From: Tenericutes bacterium 4572_104
GTDB lineage: Bacteria > Bacillota_I > Bacilli_A > Izemoplasmatales > UBA5603
Assembly (NCBI GenBank): GCA_002084435.1
Contig: NBLG01000002.1
Location: 1 to 52,011, forward strand
Direction of reading: 5' to 3'
Length of the DNA: 52,011 nucleotides
Numbering within the stretch: the stretch's first letter is position 1; each line of letters opens with the position of its first letter. The notes beneath the pieces are model-generated. The model saw only the letters and a list, made by a program, of their open reading frames with translations. It was not told the origin of the DNA and did not search any database. Positions 8,369 to 16,891 of the stretch are shown here, in pieces. Both the position numbers and the translations under genes were made by a program.

Positions 8369-8895
8369 ATGGTGGATTAAAATCAGGCTTAGTATTACTA
8401 ATATTAGGAATTATTAGTGGAACATTACTTGCGGTTGTAAATTCATTTACAGCCCCTAAAATAGAAGAGATTGAACAAAATGTTGTATATGAATCTCTTG
8501 AAAGTTTTTATGATTTAGATAATTATTTAGTTACAGAAGAAAATATAGAATCTAATGGATTAGATACAATTTATATCTTAACTAATAAATCAGATAATCA
8601 AATTGGAGCTTTAATATACTTGGTTAGCGCAGCTGGATATAATGGAGATGTTACAATGTTAATAGCTATTAACAGTGATTATAGCGTTGAAGGTTATACT
8701 ATAGTTAGCCAAAAAGAAAACCCTCCAATTAACGATGATTTTGTACATCACGATTATAATGTTAATGATATAACCAATTTAAATGATTTTGATGCAATAG
8801 CAGGAGCGACATATACCTCTACAGCTATTAGGGATTGTTTTATAATTATCTCCGATAGAGTTGTATCTGATTTTGGAGGTGGTTTGAATGACTAA
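8365..8895 (+). CDS. rnfG: Rnf complex subunit RnfG
   Basis: A 176-residue protein with one N-terminal membrane helix (about residues 8-27) and an extracytoplasmic FMN-binding domain. The covalent FMN motif is D143-AIAGAT149 followed by YTS, fitting Dxx(S/T)GAT with Ala in place of Ser. The ATG at 8365 follows a GGAGG site and is preferred over the upstream in-frame TTG. The gene overlaps both neighbours: the small ORF upstream by four bases and rnfE downstream by eight. RnfG relays electrons between RnfD and the membrane iron-sulfur cluster. Confidence 0.93.
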   Translation: MNGGLKSGLVLLILGIISGTLLAVVNSFTAPKIEEIEQNVVYESLESFYDLDNYLVTEENIESNGLDTIYILTNKSDNQIGALIYLVSAAGYNGDVTMLIAINSDYSVEGYTIVSQKENPPINDDFVHHDYNVNDITNLNDFDAIAGATYTSTAIRDCFIIISDRVVSDFGGGLND

Positions 8896-9556
8896 AAAAG
8901 AAAACTTTTTAAAAGGGATATTCAGTGAAAATCCATTATTTGTATCAGTATTAGGAATGTGCCCTTCATTAGCAGTAACAACTAGTTTAGAAAACGCATT
9001 AGGAATGGGTATAGGAGTATTCTTCGTGTTAGTTTTATCAAACTTCACTGTTTCATTGATTATGAGTAATCATAAACTTGCGGAACTTGTAAAACCAGTT
9101 CGTATTCCTGTATATATTGTAGTTATTGCAACTTTAGTTACAATAGTTGAAATGCTAATGCATGCTTATTTGATAGATTTATATAATTCTTTAGGAGTAT
9201 TTTTACCACTTATTGTTGTTAACTGTATTATTTTAGGTAGAGCAGAAGCTTTTGCCTCTAATAACAAACCAGTTGATTCAGTGATTGATGGAATAGGAAT
9301 GGCTTTAGGATTCACATCAGCTTTAGTTATTATTAGTGTGTTTAGAGAGTTTCTTGGTAAAGGTACAATAACTGTATGGCAAAATGCAGTTATTCATCTT
9401 GAATCAGTTTTTGATTTTCTTCATATAGAACCAATGGGATTGTTTGTTCAACCAGCTGGAGCGTTTTTATCATTTGGTTTAATTTTAGCTGCGTTGGTAG
9501 CTATTGGTAATAAACGAAAAGAAAACAAAGCGAAGGGAGTTGCGACAAATGGATAA
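8888..9556 (+). CDS. rnfE: Rnf complex subunit RnfE
   Basis: A 222-residue, six-helix membrane subunit. C25 in VLGMCPSLAV and the cysteine in VVNCIILGRAEAFAS are the conserved positions that, with the matching pair in RnfA, ligate the intramembrane [2Fe-2S] cluster. RnfE and RnfA are pseudo-symmetric homologues and form the core of the ion pump. The start overlaps rnfG by eight bases and the end overlaps rnfA by eight, so the whole block is translationally coupled. Confidence 0.95.
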   Translation: MTKKENFLKGIFSENPLFVSVLGMCPSLAVTTSLENALGMGIGVFFVLVLSNFTVSLIMSNHKLAELVKPVRIPVYIVVIATLVTIVEMLMHAYLIDLYNSLGVFLPLIVVNCIILGRAEAFASNNKPVDSVIDGIGMALGFTSALVIISVFREFLGKGTITVWQNAVIHLESVFDFLHIEPMGLFVQPAGAFLSFGLILAALVAIGNKRKENKAKGVATNG

Positions 9557-10124
9557 AATCATTGCTTTAGCTTTTACAGCTTTCATCACTGAAAATATTA
9601 TCTTAAGTCAATTTTTAGGAATTTGTCCCTTCCTTGGAGTTTCTAAAAAGAGAAGTAATGCATTAGGTATGGGATTCGCTGTTATTTTCGTTATGTTAAT
9701 TTCCAGCACTGTTACATGGGTATTATATAAATATGTTCTTGAAGCTCTTAATATTGAATATATGCGTACAATAGTATTTATTTTAGTTATAGCTTCACTT
9801 GTACAAATGGTTGAAATATTTATTAAAAAAGTTTCACCAGCTTTATATAAAGCTTTAGGAATTTATTTACCTCTTATTACTACAAACTGTGCTGTACTCG
9901 GTGTTGCTTTATTAAACATCACAAAAGGAAATAATTTTGGGGAAACAGTTGTTTATACAACATTCATAGGACTTGGATTTATTTTTGTAATGTATATATT
10001 TTCAATGTTACGTGAAAGAATTGATATAGCCCCTGTTCCAAAAGCATTTCAAGGAATTCCAATTGCTTTAATTGTTGCGGCTATTCTAGCAATCATCTTT
10101 AGCAGATTTGGAGGAATTATATAA
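9549..10124 (+). CDS. rnfA: Rnf complex subunit RnfA
   Basis: A 191-residue, six-helix membrane subunit beginning MDKIIALAFTAFITENIIL, the typical RnfA N-terminus. C26 in GICPFLGVS and the cysteine in TNCAVLGVALLN are the cluster-binding positions shared with RnfE. The ATG at 9549, preceded by AAGGGAG, is chosen because the in-frame extension upstream lies inside rnfE and does not look like RnfA. The stop overlaps the rnfB start (TAATG). Confidence 0.95.
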   Translation: MDKIIALAFTAFITENIILSQFLGICPFLGVSKKRSNALGMGFAVIFVMLISSTVTWVLYKYVLEALNIEYMRTIVFILVIASLVQMVEIFIKKVSPALYKALGIYLPLITTNCAVLGVALLNITKGNNFGETVVYTTFIGLGFIFVMYIFSMLRERIDIAPVPKAFQGIPIALIVAAILAIIFSRFGGII

Positions 10125-10423
10125 TGTGGAACATTCTATTGCCCGCTATAATCTTAGCTGGAATAGGCTTTGTTTTGGGAGTTTTAATATATATTGTTGG
10201 TAAAGTATTCTATGTTGAGGAAGATCCAAGTATCGAAGAAGTAGTCGAGCTATTACCTAAATATAATTGTGGAGCTTGTGGATATCCTGGATGTAAGGAA
10301 ATGGCAATAGGTTTATTATCAGGAGAAGCTAAACCTGAATTATGTAAGCCAATGAAGAAAGAAGATTTACCTGCAATTAAAGATTATTTAAAAAAATATT
10401 TTGAAAAGAAAAATAACGCTTAA
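10124..10423 (+). CDS. rnfB: Minimal RnfB with only one iron-sulfur motif
   Basis: A 99-residue protein with one N-terminal membrane helix (about residues 5-27) and the RnfB-type [4Fe-4S] motif C49-GAC52-GYPGC57 plus C74. Other RnfB proteins continue with two or more ferredoxin-like [4Fe-4S] motifs that accept electrons from ferredoxin; here the protein ends soon after C74. A perfect 12-bp terminator hairpin follows the stop at once, and no ferredoxin-like sequence lies downstream in any frame I read, so this is the native end and not a frameshift. It is the last gene of the operon. Confidence 0.88.
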   Translation: MWNILLPAIILAGIGFVLGVLIYIVGKVFYVEEDPSIEEVVELLPKYNCGACGYPGCKEMAIGLLSGEAKPELCKPMKKEDLPAIKDYLKKYFEKKNNA

Positions 10424-10427
10424 TTTA

Positions 10428-10460
10428 AATGGTTACCTATGTTTTAGGTAACCATTGTTG
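10428..10460 (+). terminator. Terminator of the rnf operon
   Basis: A perfect 12-bp stem (10428-10439 with 10445-10456) and five-base loop, followed by GTTGTTT. Confidence 0.85.
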
Positions 10461-10461
10461 T

Positions 10462-10490
10462 TTGACAAATTCCTTTTTCTTATGTATCAT
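10462..10490 (+). promoter_or_regulatory. Promoter of the membrane-anchored hypothetical gene
   Basis: Consensus TTGACA (10462-10467), a 17-bp spacer and TATCAT (10485-10490). Confidence 0.6.
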
Positions 10491-10510
10491 ATATTAACGA
10501 GAGGTATTAT

Positions 10511-11029
10511 ATGAATGCTTTTGAAATTTCTGTTATCGCTATAATAGGATTTTTAGTTATTGTAGTAATTATCAATTTATTTAAAGAATATCAGTATATG
10601 AAAATCATTGAATCAGTGAAAAAAACATTCGCTGATTGTTTTCATCATGGTGAAATTTTAGAACACAATCAAGAACATTTTTACCATGTTGAATTTAAAG
10701 ATGGTAAAACATATTTAATAAAATTAGTAATTATGAATCCAAAACATGAACTGATTATCACCAATTCTGATAATGTAGTTATTAATGACAATGTAAGGGG
10801 ATGGCAGCGTTCTACTAAACCTCATACAATCTTTAAAATGAAAGAATTCATTCATTATAAAAAAGGAGATAAATCTATAATAAAGATTGTTTTAATTTAC
10901 CCAAATTGTCACAATATTACCAAATATACCAATGAAAGTGATTGCTATATTGTACCTGAATTTAAAAAAGTTGACGGGTTATATTTCATTAGATATAATC
11001 AACTGATAAATTTTTTAAAAAAACAATAA
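10511..11029 (+). CDS. Hypothetical protein with N-terminal membrane anchor
   Basis: A 172-residue protein that I do not recognise. One hydrophobic helix covers about residues 5-24 (ISVIAIIGFLVIVVIINLF); the rest is soluble, rich in beta-strand-like alternation, and holds FYHVEFKDGKTYLIKLV, a central GWQRSTKP and a C-terminal LIYPNCHNITKYTN segment. The layout, with a short anchor and a cytoplasmic alpha/beta domain, is faintly like NERD-type nuclease domains, but no catalytic motif is clear. It has its own promoter and is flanked by the rnf terminator and a tRNA gene, so it appears to be a single-gene unit. Confidence 0.65.
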   Translation: MNAFEISVIAIIGFLVIVVIINLFKEYQYMKIIESVKKTFADCFHHGEILEHNQEHFYHVEFKDGKTYLIKLVIMNPKHELIITNSDNVVINDNVRGWQRSTKPHTIFKMKEFIHYKKGDKSIIKIVLIYPNCHNITKYTNESDCYIVPEFKKVDGLYFIRYNQLINFLKKQ

Positions 11030-11037
11030 TATTTATC

Positions 11038-11066
11038 TTTACAAATAGAATCTTTTGATTTAATAT
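11038..11066 (+). promoter_or_regulatory. Promoter of tRNA-Lys
   Basis: TTTACA (11038-11043), 17-bp spacer and TAATAT (11061-11066), placed about 12 bp before the mature tRNA 5' end. Confidence 0.5.
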
Positions 11067-11077
11067 ATTATATACAT

Positions 11078-11153
11078 GCACCCTTAGCTCAGTTGGTAGA
11101 GCAATTGACTCTTAATCAATGGGTCGGGAGTTCGAGCCTCCCAGGGTGTACCA
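11078..11153 (+). tRNA. tRNA-Lys (anticodon CTT)
   Basis: A complete 76-base cloverleaf. The acceptor arm is GCACCCT with AGGGTGT (one G-U pair), the D arm has GCTC/GAGC, the anticodon stem is ATTGA/TCAAT with loop CTCTTAA and anticodon CTT, the T arm is GGGAG-TTCGAGC-CTCCC, and the CCA end is encoded. It reads AAG codons. Confidence 0.97.
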
Positions 11154-11162
11154 AAAACTGAC

Positions 11163-11192
11163 AAGTTTATTCCAATTGGAGTAAACTTTTTT
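11163..11192 (+). terminator. Terminator after tRNA-Lys
   Basis: An 11-bp stem with one G-U pair (11163-11173 with 11178-11188), a four-base loop and a run of six T. Confidence 0.75.
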
Positions 11193-11218
11193 AATTTGTA
11201 TTTCAATGAAAAAAAAAG

Positions 11219-11242
11219 AAAACATACAAGAAAACATACAAG
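11219..11242. repeat. Short tandem duplication (12 bp x 2)
   Basis: AAAACATACAAG occurs twice back to back between tRNA-Lys and the broken Fic gene. It may be a remnant of insertion next to the tRNA, or simple slippage. Confidence 0.5.
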
Positions 11243-11264
11243 ATAATTGATAATTTCTGTTATA

Positions 11265-12127
11265 ATGAAGCAAATAGGAAAATTAACTAGTAATTCAGGA
11301 TTAGATAATAAGCAACAATTAAGAAAAACTAATAAAATCAATTCAATATATTCATCTTTAGCGATTGAGAATAATACTTTAACAAAAAAACAAGTTAAAG
11401 ATATTATTAACGGCAAATTAGTTGTTGGATCTAAAAGAGATATTCTTGAAGTTCAAAATGCTATTAAAGTATATGATAATATTTCAGAAATAAATCCATT
11501 TAATGAGAATGATTTATTGAAATATCATAGAGTTATGATGGATTAACTTGATGATGCTGCTGGAAGATATCGCTTAGGCCAAGAAGGAGTATTTGATGGT
11601 AATAAAGTTATTCATTTAACTCCTCCCGCTGATATAGTCCGAAGTTTAATGAATGATTTATTTGAATATCTAAGTAATTATTAGGAAAATATATTAATTA
11701 AGTCAGCTGTCTTTCGTTATGAATTCGAATTCATACATCCTTTTATTGATGGTAATAGCAGAATGGGAAGGCTTTGGCAAACATGTATATTATAGCCAGT
11801 GAAGAGAAAATATTTGCTTATTTACCTATTGAGTCAATTATAAAAGAAAGACAACAAAAATATTATGACTCAATAGCTTTATCCACTTAAGAAGGTAGTT
11901 CCAATGTTTTTATTGAATTTATATTAGATTCAATTCTAGAAAGTTTCAATAGAATAATGGAAGATGATTATCCATATACATTTAGAGAATTGTTGAATAT
12001 TTTAGGTTGGGAATCAAGAATTTCATTTAAAAAGAATTATCTAGATTCTGCAATTAATGCTGGGTTAATTAAAATGATGCTTCCTAAAACACCAAGTAGC
12101 AGAAATCAAAGTTATATTAGGAAATAG
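11265..12127 (+). pseudogene. Broken Fic-domain protein gene
   Basis: The translated frames rebuild a Fic/DOC family protein of about 285 residues. The N-terminal part has SSLAIENN, the autoinhibitory helix motif (S/T)xxxE(G/N) of class II Fic proteins, and the core has [12 protein letters not shown], matching HPFx(D/E)GNGR with Ser for the second Gly. The C-terminal half looks like a winged helix (LLNILGWESRISFKKNYLDSA). The frame is interrupted by stops at 11544 (TAA), 11682 (TAG) and 11888 (TAA) and by a frameshift near 11790. Fic proteins transfer AMP to target proteins, often in toxin-antitoxin or host-interaction roles. With at least four lesions this copy cannot be functional. Confidence 0.9.
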
Positions 12128-12143
12128 ATAGTTAATTGATAAA

Positions 12144-12177
12144 AGTAAAGCAGCTAATTAATTTTAGCTGCTTTACT
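12144..12177. terminator. Strong hairpin after the Fic pseudogene
   Basis: A perfect 14-bp stem (AGTAAAGCAGCTAA / TTAGCTGCTTTACT) with a six-base loop. The T-tract is weak, but the hairpin can act in both directions. Confidence 0.6.
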
Positions 12178-12240
12178 AATGGAAATTATATCATGTTTTA
12201 TTCAATAATATAATTTGCTTTATGATTTTCGTAAAAGCTT

Positions 12241-12273
12241 AAAAACATCGGTTATTTAAACGGTGTTTTTTTT
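12241..12273 (+). terminator. Second terminator-like hairpin before the hut operon
   Basis: A ten-pair stem with one G-U (AAAAACATCG / CGGTGTTTTT) followed by a T run. No intact gene precedes it, so it may be the true end of the lost Fic locus. The stretch from 12178 to 12240 shows nothing else. Confidence 0.6.
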
Positions 12274-12289
12274 GAAAAAAACTCAATAA

Positions 12290-12305
12290 ATGCAAGCGAT
12301 TTCAA
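12290..12305 (+). promoter_or_regulatory. cre-like catabolite-repression site upstream of hutH
   Basis: ATGCAAGCGATTTCAA fits the CcpA-binding consensus WTGNAARCGNWWWCAW at all 16 positions. It ends about 28 bp before the -35 of the hut promoter. The partial LacI/CcpA-type regulator at the right edge of the window is a candidate binder. Confidence 0.7.
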
Positions 12306-12333
12306 AACATTTAAAAATCATATTATTTATTCC

Positions 12334-12363
12334 TTTACAATGGTATCTTATATACCTTATAAT
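12334..12363 (+). promoter_or_regulatory. Promoter of the hut operon
   Basis: TTTACA (12334-12339) and TATAAT (12358-12363) are 18 bp apart. The spacer contains GGTAT-CTTAT-ATACC (12342-12356), a short inverted repeat that could be an operator. Confidence 0.6.
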
Positions 12364-12386
12364 AGATGTGAAAGCAAGGTGATATA

Positions 12387-13904
12387 GTGTTAGAAATTAA
12401 TGGTTCTAATATGACAATAAACTCTTTTTCTAAAGTTGTATTAGATTATGAAGAAGTAAGAATTTCAAGCTCTAGTAAAGACGCTGTAATTAAAGCCAGA
12501 AATTTTGTTAAAGAAGTTGTAAAATCAGAAATTCCAACATATGGAATTAATACAGGTTTTGGAAAACTTTCCGATGTTTCAATTGATAAAGAAAATTTAA
12601 GTAATTTACAAGTTAATTTACTTAAAAGTCATGCTTGTGGTGTTGGAAAACCATTTTCAGAAGCGATTGTTAGAGGAATGTTATTATTACGAATTAACGC
12701 ATTAATTAAAGGGTACAGTGGTATACGTTTTGTGGTTATTGAGAAGATGTTGGAACTTTTAAATAAAAATGTGATTCCAGTTGTATATTCTCAAGGAAGT
12801 TTAGGAGCGAGTGGAGATTTAGCACCTTTAGCGCATATGGCACTCGTTTTATTAGGAATGGGTGATGTAGTTTATAAAGGAAAAACAATGTCCGCAAAAG
12901 AAGGTTTAAAACTCGCCTCTATTGAACCATTAGATTCATTAGAAGCTAAAGAAGGGCTTTGCCTTATAAATGGAACTCAAGCTATGACTAGTGTAGCTGC
13001 TTTAGCAGTTAAAAAAGCTTATGATTTAATGTACTTATCAGAAAATGCATTTGCATTATCTATGGAAGCTTTAAATGGTATTACAGATATATTTTATGAT
13101 CAAATACATGTATTAAGAAATCAACCCGGTCAAATTCAAGTTGCGAAGACTTTAAATGATGTTTTAAAAGATTCGAAACTAACAACAAAACAAGGAGAAT
13201 TAAGAGTACAAGATGCTTATTCACTTAGATGTTCGCCTCAAGTTTTAGGAGCTAGTTTAGACGCTATTAAATATTGTAAAAATGTCGTTGAAAATGAAAT
13301 GAATGCAGTTACGGATAATCCTTTAGTTTTTGAAGATATCAAAAAGGTTATCAGTGCTGGAAACTTTCATGGACAACCAATTGCCCTTGCGATGGATTTC
13401 TTAGCCGTTGCGATTAGTGAACTTGGAAATATATCTGAGAGAAGACTTGAAAGAATGGTTAATTCAAGTTTAAGCAATGGATTGCCACCTTTTTTAGTTA
13501 AAGAACCAGGAATCAATTCTGGATTTATGATTGTTCAATATAGTGCAGCTTCACTTGTTAGTGAAAATAAATCAATCTCACATCCAGCCAGTGTAGATTC
13601 AATTCCATCATCAGCTAATCAAGAAGATCATGTATCTATGGGAACAATTTCAGCTAGAAAAGCTTTAGATATTATTGAAAACTCTGAAAAAGTTCTAGCT
13701 ATGGAAATTTTTACCGCCTTACAAGCAATAGATTTCCGAGAAAAAGATAAATTGAGTTCACATACAAAAAAATTATATCAATATATTAGAAAAGAAATCC
13801 CATTTATAGAAAAAGATACAATCATGTATAAAAAAATACATAAAATGATTGAAATAGTTCAAAGAAAAGAATTTAAAGAAATGATTAAATTGGAGGAAAA
13901 ATAA
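12387..13904 (+). CDS. hutH: Histidine ammonia-lyase
   Basis: A 505-residue enzyme of normal length with the SQGSLGASGDLAPLAH segment. A141-S-G143 cyclises to the MIO electrophile that removes ammonia from histidine to give urocanate. The early Y52-GINTGFG and the later FHGQPIALAMD and NQEDHVSMG segments are further family hallmarks. The GTG start is preferred because AAGGTGAT lies at the right distance; the next ATG is eight codons later with no site of its own. It is first in the hut operon and is followed by hutU after one base. Confidence 0.95.
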   Translation: MLEINGSNMTINSFSKVVLDYEEVRISSSSKDAVIKARNFVKEVVKSEIPTYGINTGFGKLSDVSIDKENLSNLQVNLLKSHACGVGKPFSEAIVRGMLLLRINALIKGYSGIRFVVIEKMLELLNKNVIPVVYSQGSLGASGDLAPLAHMALVLLGMGDVVYKGKTMSAKEGLKLASIEPLDSLEAKEGLCLINGTQAMTSVAALAVKKAYDLMYLSENAFALSMEALNGITDIFYDQIHVLRNQPGQIQVAKTLNDVLKDSKLTTKQGELRVQDAYSLRCSPQVLGASLDAIKYCKNVVENEMNAVTDNPLVFEDIKKVISAGNFHGQPIALAMDFLAVAISELGNISERRLERMVNSSLSNGLPPFLVKEPGINSGFMIVQYSAASLVSENKSISHPASVDSIPSSANQEDHVSMGTISARKALDIIENSEKVLAMEIFTALQAIDFREKDKLSSHTKKLYQYIRKEIPFIEKDTIMYKKIHKMIEIVQRKEFKEMIKLEEK

Positions 13905-13905
13905 A

Positions 13906-15924
13906 ATGACAGAAGCTTATACATTAAAAGATATATTTCAAGAACTACCTGAAAAAAAGGAATTTATAAAAGGTATAAGAAGAGCTCCAAAAAGAGAATT
14001 TACTTTAACTGAATCAGAAACTGCTTTAGCGTTAAAAAATGCACTTAGATATATACCTAAGGAATGGCACGAAACTTTAGCGCCTGAATTTTTAGAAGAA
14101 CTTTTAACTAGAGGTAAAATATACGGTTATAGATTTCGTCCTAAAGGAAGAATATTTGGTAAACCAATTGATTCTTATGAAGGAAATACTTTAGAAGGTA
14201 AAGCTTTTCAAGTTATGATTGACAATAATCTTGACTTTGAAATAGCTTTATATCCTTATGAACTGATTACATATGGAGAAACGGGTTCTGTATTTCAAAA
14301 TTGGATGCAATATCATTTAGCAAGAAAATATTTACAGGTTATGAATGATGAACAAACTTTGGTTTTATTGTCAGGGCATCCTCTTGGATTGTTTAAATCC
14401 CATAAAAGAGCTCCAAGAGTTATTATTACTAATGGACTTATGATAGGCGAATTTGATAATTTACATAACTTTAATAGAGCATCTAGCTTAGGTGTAGCTA
14501 ATTATGGACAGATGACAGCTGGCGGATGGATGTACATCGGTCCACAAGGCATTGTACATGGCACATATTCAACTTTATTGAATGTTGGTAGAGCTAAACT
14601 TGGATTACCTGAAAAAGCGAACCTTAAAGGTAAATTATTCGTATCTTCAGGACTTGGAGGTATGAGCGGTGCTCAAGGTAAGTCAATTGAAATCTGTGGT
14701 GGAGTAGGAATTATAGCTGAAGTTGATTATTCTAGAATTGAAACTAGATATAACCAAGGATGGGTTTCTGAAATTGCTCGTAGTGAAAAAGAAGCATTTT
14801 TTCTTGCGAAAGAAGCTATGGAGAAGGGCAAAGCTAAAGCTATAGCTTATTATGGAAATATAGTTGATTTATTAGAATACGCAGATAGAGAAAATATTTA
14901 TATAGATTTATTAAGCGACCAAACAAGTTGTCACGCAGTTTATGATGGAGGATATTGTCCTAGTGGTATAACTTTTGAAGAAAGAACTAGACTTTTAAAA
15001 GAAGATAAAGCTAATTTTGAAAAACTAGTCGATGAAACTTTACATCGCCACTTTGAAGTAATTAAAAAAATTGTAGCTAAAGGAACATATTTCTTCGACT
15101 ATGGAAATTCCTTTATGAAGGCAATTTATGATTCTGGTATTACAGAAATATGTCGCAATGGAGAAAATGACTTAGATGGATTCATTTGGCCTTCATATGT
15201 TGAAGATATCATGGGACCTATTCTATTTGATTATGGATATGGACCTTTCCGTTGGGTTTGTCTAAGTGGAAAAGATTCAGATTTAGATAAAACAGATAAA
15301 GCCGCAATGAACTGTATTGATAAAGACAGACGCTTCCAAGACTTAGATAATTATAATTGGATTCGCGATGCTAAAAAAAATAAACTCGTTGTCGGCACAA
15401 AGGCAAGAATTCTTTATCAAGATGCTTATGGAAGACTTAAAATAGCTTTAAAATTTAATGAAATGGTTAGAAATGGTGAAATCGGACCTATTATGCTTGG
15501 AAGAGATCACCATGATGCAGGAGGTACGGATTCTCCATTTAGAGAAACATCCAATATCAAAGATGGTTCAAATATAATGGCTGATATGGCCACCCAAGTA
15601 GCTTTAGGAAATGCATCTAGAGGCATGTCTTTAGTAACTCTTCACAACGGTGGAGGAGTTGGTATTGGGAAGGTTATCAATGGTGGATATGGTATGGTTT
15701 TAGATGGTTCAAAAAGAGTAGATGAAATCCTACAAAGCGCTATGCTTTATGATGTTATGGCTGGAGTTTCAAGAAGAGCTTGGGCAAGAAACAATCACTC
15801 AATTGAAATTGCAAGTGAATACAATAATATCGATAATAATTCAACCATAACTATTCCATATACTACAGATGAAGAAATGATTTTAAACTTGGTAAAATCT
15901 AATTATAAAAAGGGTGGACTATAA
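13906..15924 (+). CDS. hutU: Urocanate hydratase
   Basis: A 672-residue protein of the long urocanase type found in clostridia and fusobacteria, as opposed to the ~555-residue proteobacterial/Bacillus form. Segments TAGGWMYIGPQGIVHGT, SSGLGGMSGAQ (NAD+-binding loop), DQTSCHAVYDGGYCPSG and GRDHHDAGGTDSPFRET are typical. It adds water to urocanate using tightly bound NAD+ to make imidazolonepropionate. The GGAGGAAA site of the gene lies in the end of hutH, and its own stop overlaps the next start (TAATG). Confidence 0.95.
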   Translation: MTEAYTLKDIFQELPEKKEFIKGIRRAPKREFTLTESETALALKNALRYIPKEWHETLAPEFLEELLTRGKIYGYRFRPKGRIFGKPIDSYEGNTLEGKAFQVMIDNNLDFEIALYPYELITYGETGSVFQNWMQYHLARKYLQVMNDEQTLVLLSGHPLGLFKSHKRAPRVIITNGLMIGEFDNLHNFNRASSLGVANYGQMTAGGWMYIGPQGIVHGTYSTLLNVGRAKLGLPEKANLKGKLFVSSGLGGMSGAQGKSIEICGGVGIIAEVDYSRIETRYNQGWVSEIARSEKEAFFLAKEAMEKGKAKAIAYYGNIVDLLEYADRENIYIDLLSDQTSCHAVYDGGYCPSGITFEERTRLLKEDKANFEKLVDETLHRHFEVIKKIVAKGTYFFDYGNSFMKAIYDSGITEICRNGENDLDGFIWPSYVEDIMGPILFDYGYGPFRWVCLSGKDSDLDKTDKAAMNCIDKDRRFQDLDNYNWIRDAKKNKLVVGTKARILYQDAYGRLKIALKFNEMVRNGEIGPIMLGRDHHDAGGTDSPFRETSNIKDGSNIMADMATQVALGNASRGMSLVTLHNGGGVGIGKVINGGYGMVLDGSKRVDEILQSAMLYDVMAGVSRRAWARNNHSIEIASEYNNIDNNSTITIPYTTDEEMILNLVKSNYKKGGL

Positions 15925-16883
15925 TGAAGATAGTAGAGTGTGTACCTAATTTTTCCGAAGGAAGAGATATAGATAAAATAGAAAGAATTATGTCAGTTGT
16001 AAAATCTGATAAATTTGTTAAATTAGTTAACTATGAATCTGATGCCGACTATAATAGGACAGTAGTTACATTGATTGGTGAACCAAAAAAGATGATTGAT
16101 TTAATTTTAAAACTTACAGAAGTATGCTTAGAGGAAATTGATTTAAACCATCATACTGGTGAACATGCTAGAATGGGAGCTATTGATGTAATTCCTTTTA
16201 TCCCAATTTCTGATGTAACAATGAAAGAATGCGTAGATTACGCAAATGAATGTGCAAAAAGAATAAGTGAAGAATATAATATCCCAACTTATTTATATGC
16301 AAAAGCTGCTAAATTTGAGGAAAGAATTTCTTTACCAAATATTCGCAAAGGCGAATTTGAAGGAATGAAAACTAAAATATTAGAACCTGAGTGGAAACCT
16401 GATTTTGGAGAAGCTAAAATTCATCCTACTTTTGGTTGTGTAGCTGTTGGCGCTAGAGATTTTCTTATAGCTTATAATATTGATTTACAAACGGAAGATA
16501 TTACTCCAACTAAAAATATTGCTAAAGTTATTAGAAAATCTTCAGGAGGATTTCAATACATTCAAGCAGGTCCAGTTTATCTAGAAAACAGAGGACATAC
16601 TCAAGTTACTATGAATATCTTAAATTATAAAAAGAATCCAATTTACCGTATTTTTGAAACAGTAAAAATGGAAGCGTTGCGTTATCATATTAAAGTAACC
16701 GGAGCTGAAATCATTGGCCTTGTTCCTAAAGATGCTTTGGTAAGATCCTTAAAATATTATTATGAAGTTAATAATTTAAAGATGCCTGAAGAATACAGCC
16801 TTAAACAAATAGTAGAGGATGTTTCTAAGTATATGTTGTTTAGAGACTTTAGTGAAGAGAAAATTATAGAATACTTTCTATAG
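15924..16883 (+). CDS. ftcD: Glutamate formimidoyltransferase
   Basis: A 319-residue protein starting MKIVECVPNFSEGRD, the signature of the formiminotransferase domain of FTCD. It moves the formimino group from N-formimino-glutamate to tetrahydrofolate, giving glutamate and 5-formimino-THF. H79-H80-TGEHARMGAIDVIPF contains the probable catalytic histidine. Here the transferase and cyclodeaminase are separate proteins, unlike the fused animal enzyme. The absence of hutG-type hydrolases in the operon points to this THF-conserving route. The start overlaps the hutU stop. Confidence 0.95.
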   Translation: MKIVECVPNFSEGRDIDKIERIMSVVKSDKFVKLVNYESDADYNRTVVTLIGEPKKMIDLILKLTEVCLEEIDLNHHTGEHARMGAIDVIPFIPISDVTMKECVDYANECAKRISEEYNIPTYLYAKAAKFEERISLPNIRKGEFEGMKTKILEPEWKPDFGEAKIHPTFGCVAVGARDFLIAYNIDLQTEDITPTKNIAKVIRKSSGGFQYIQAGPVYLENRGHTQVTMNILNYKKNPIYRIFETVKMEALRYHIKVTGAEIIGLVPKDALVRSLKYYYEVNNLKMPEEYSLKQIVEDVSKYMLFRDFSEEKIIEYFL

Positions 16884-16891
16884 GAGATATA

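Noticed and set aside
10424..10510. Lost C-terminal clusters of RnfB by frameshift
   Set aside because: The sequence after the stop is a terminator and a promoter, with no CxxCxxC-type coding in other frames.
11084..11416. Minus-strand 110-codon frame across the tRNA gene
   Set aside because: Its start-distal part is the reverse complement of tRNA-Lys, a well-known false protein; it also opposes the Fic remnant.
11154..12386. Intact small genes in the pseudogene region
   Set aside because: All frames there are short and are explained by the Fic remnant or by hairpins.
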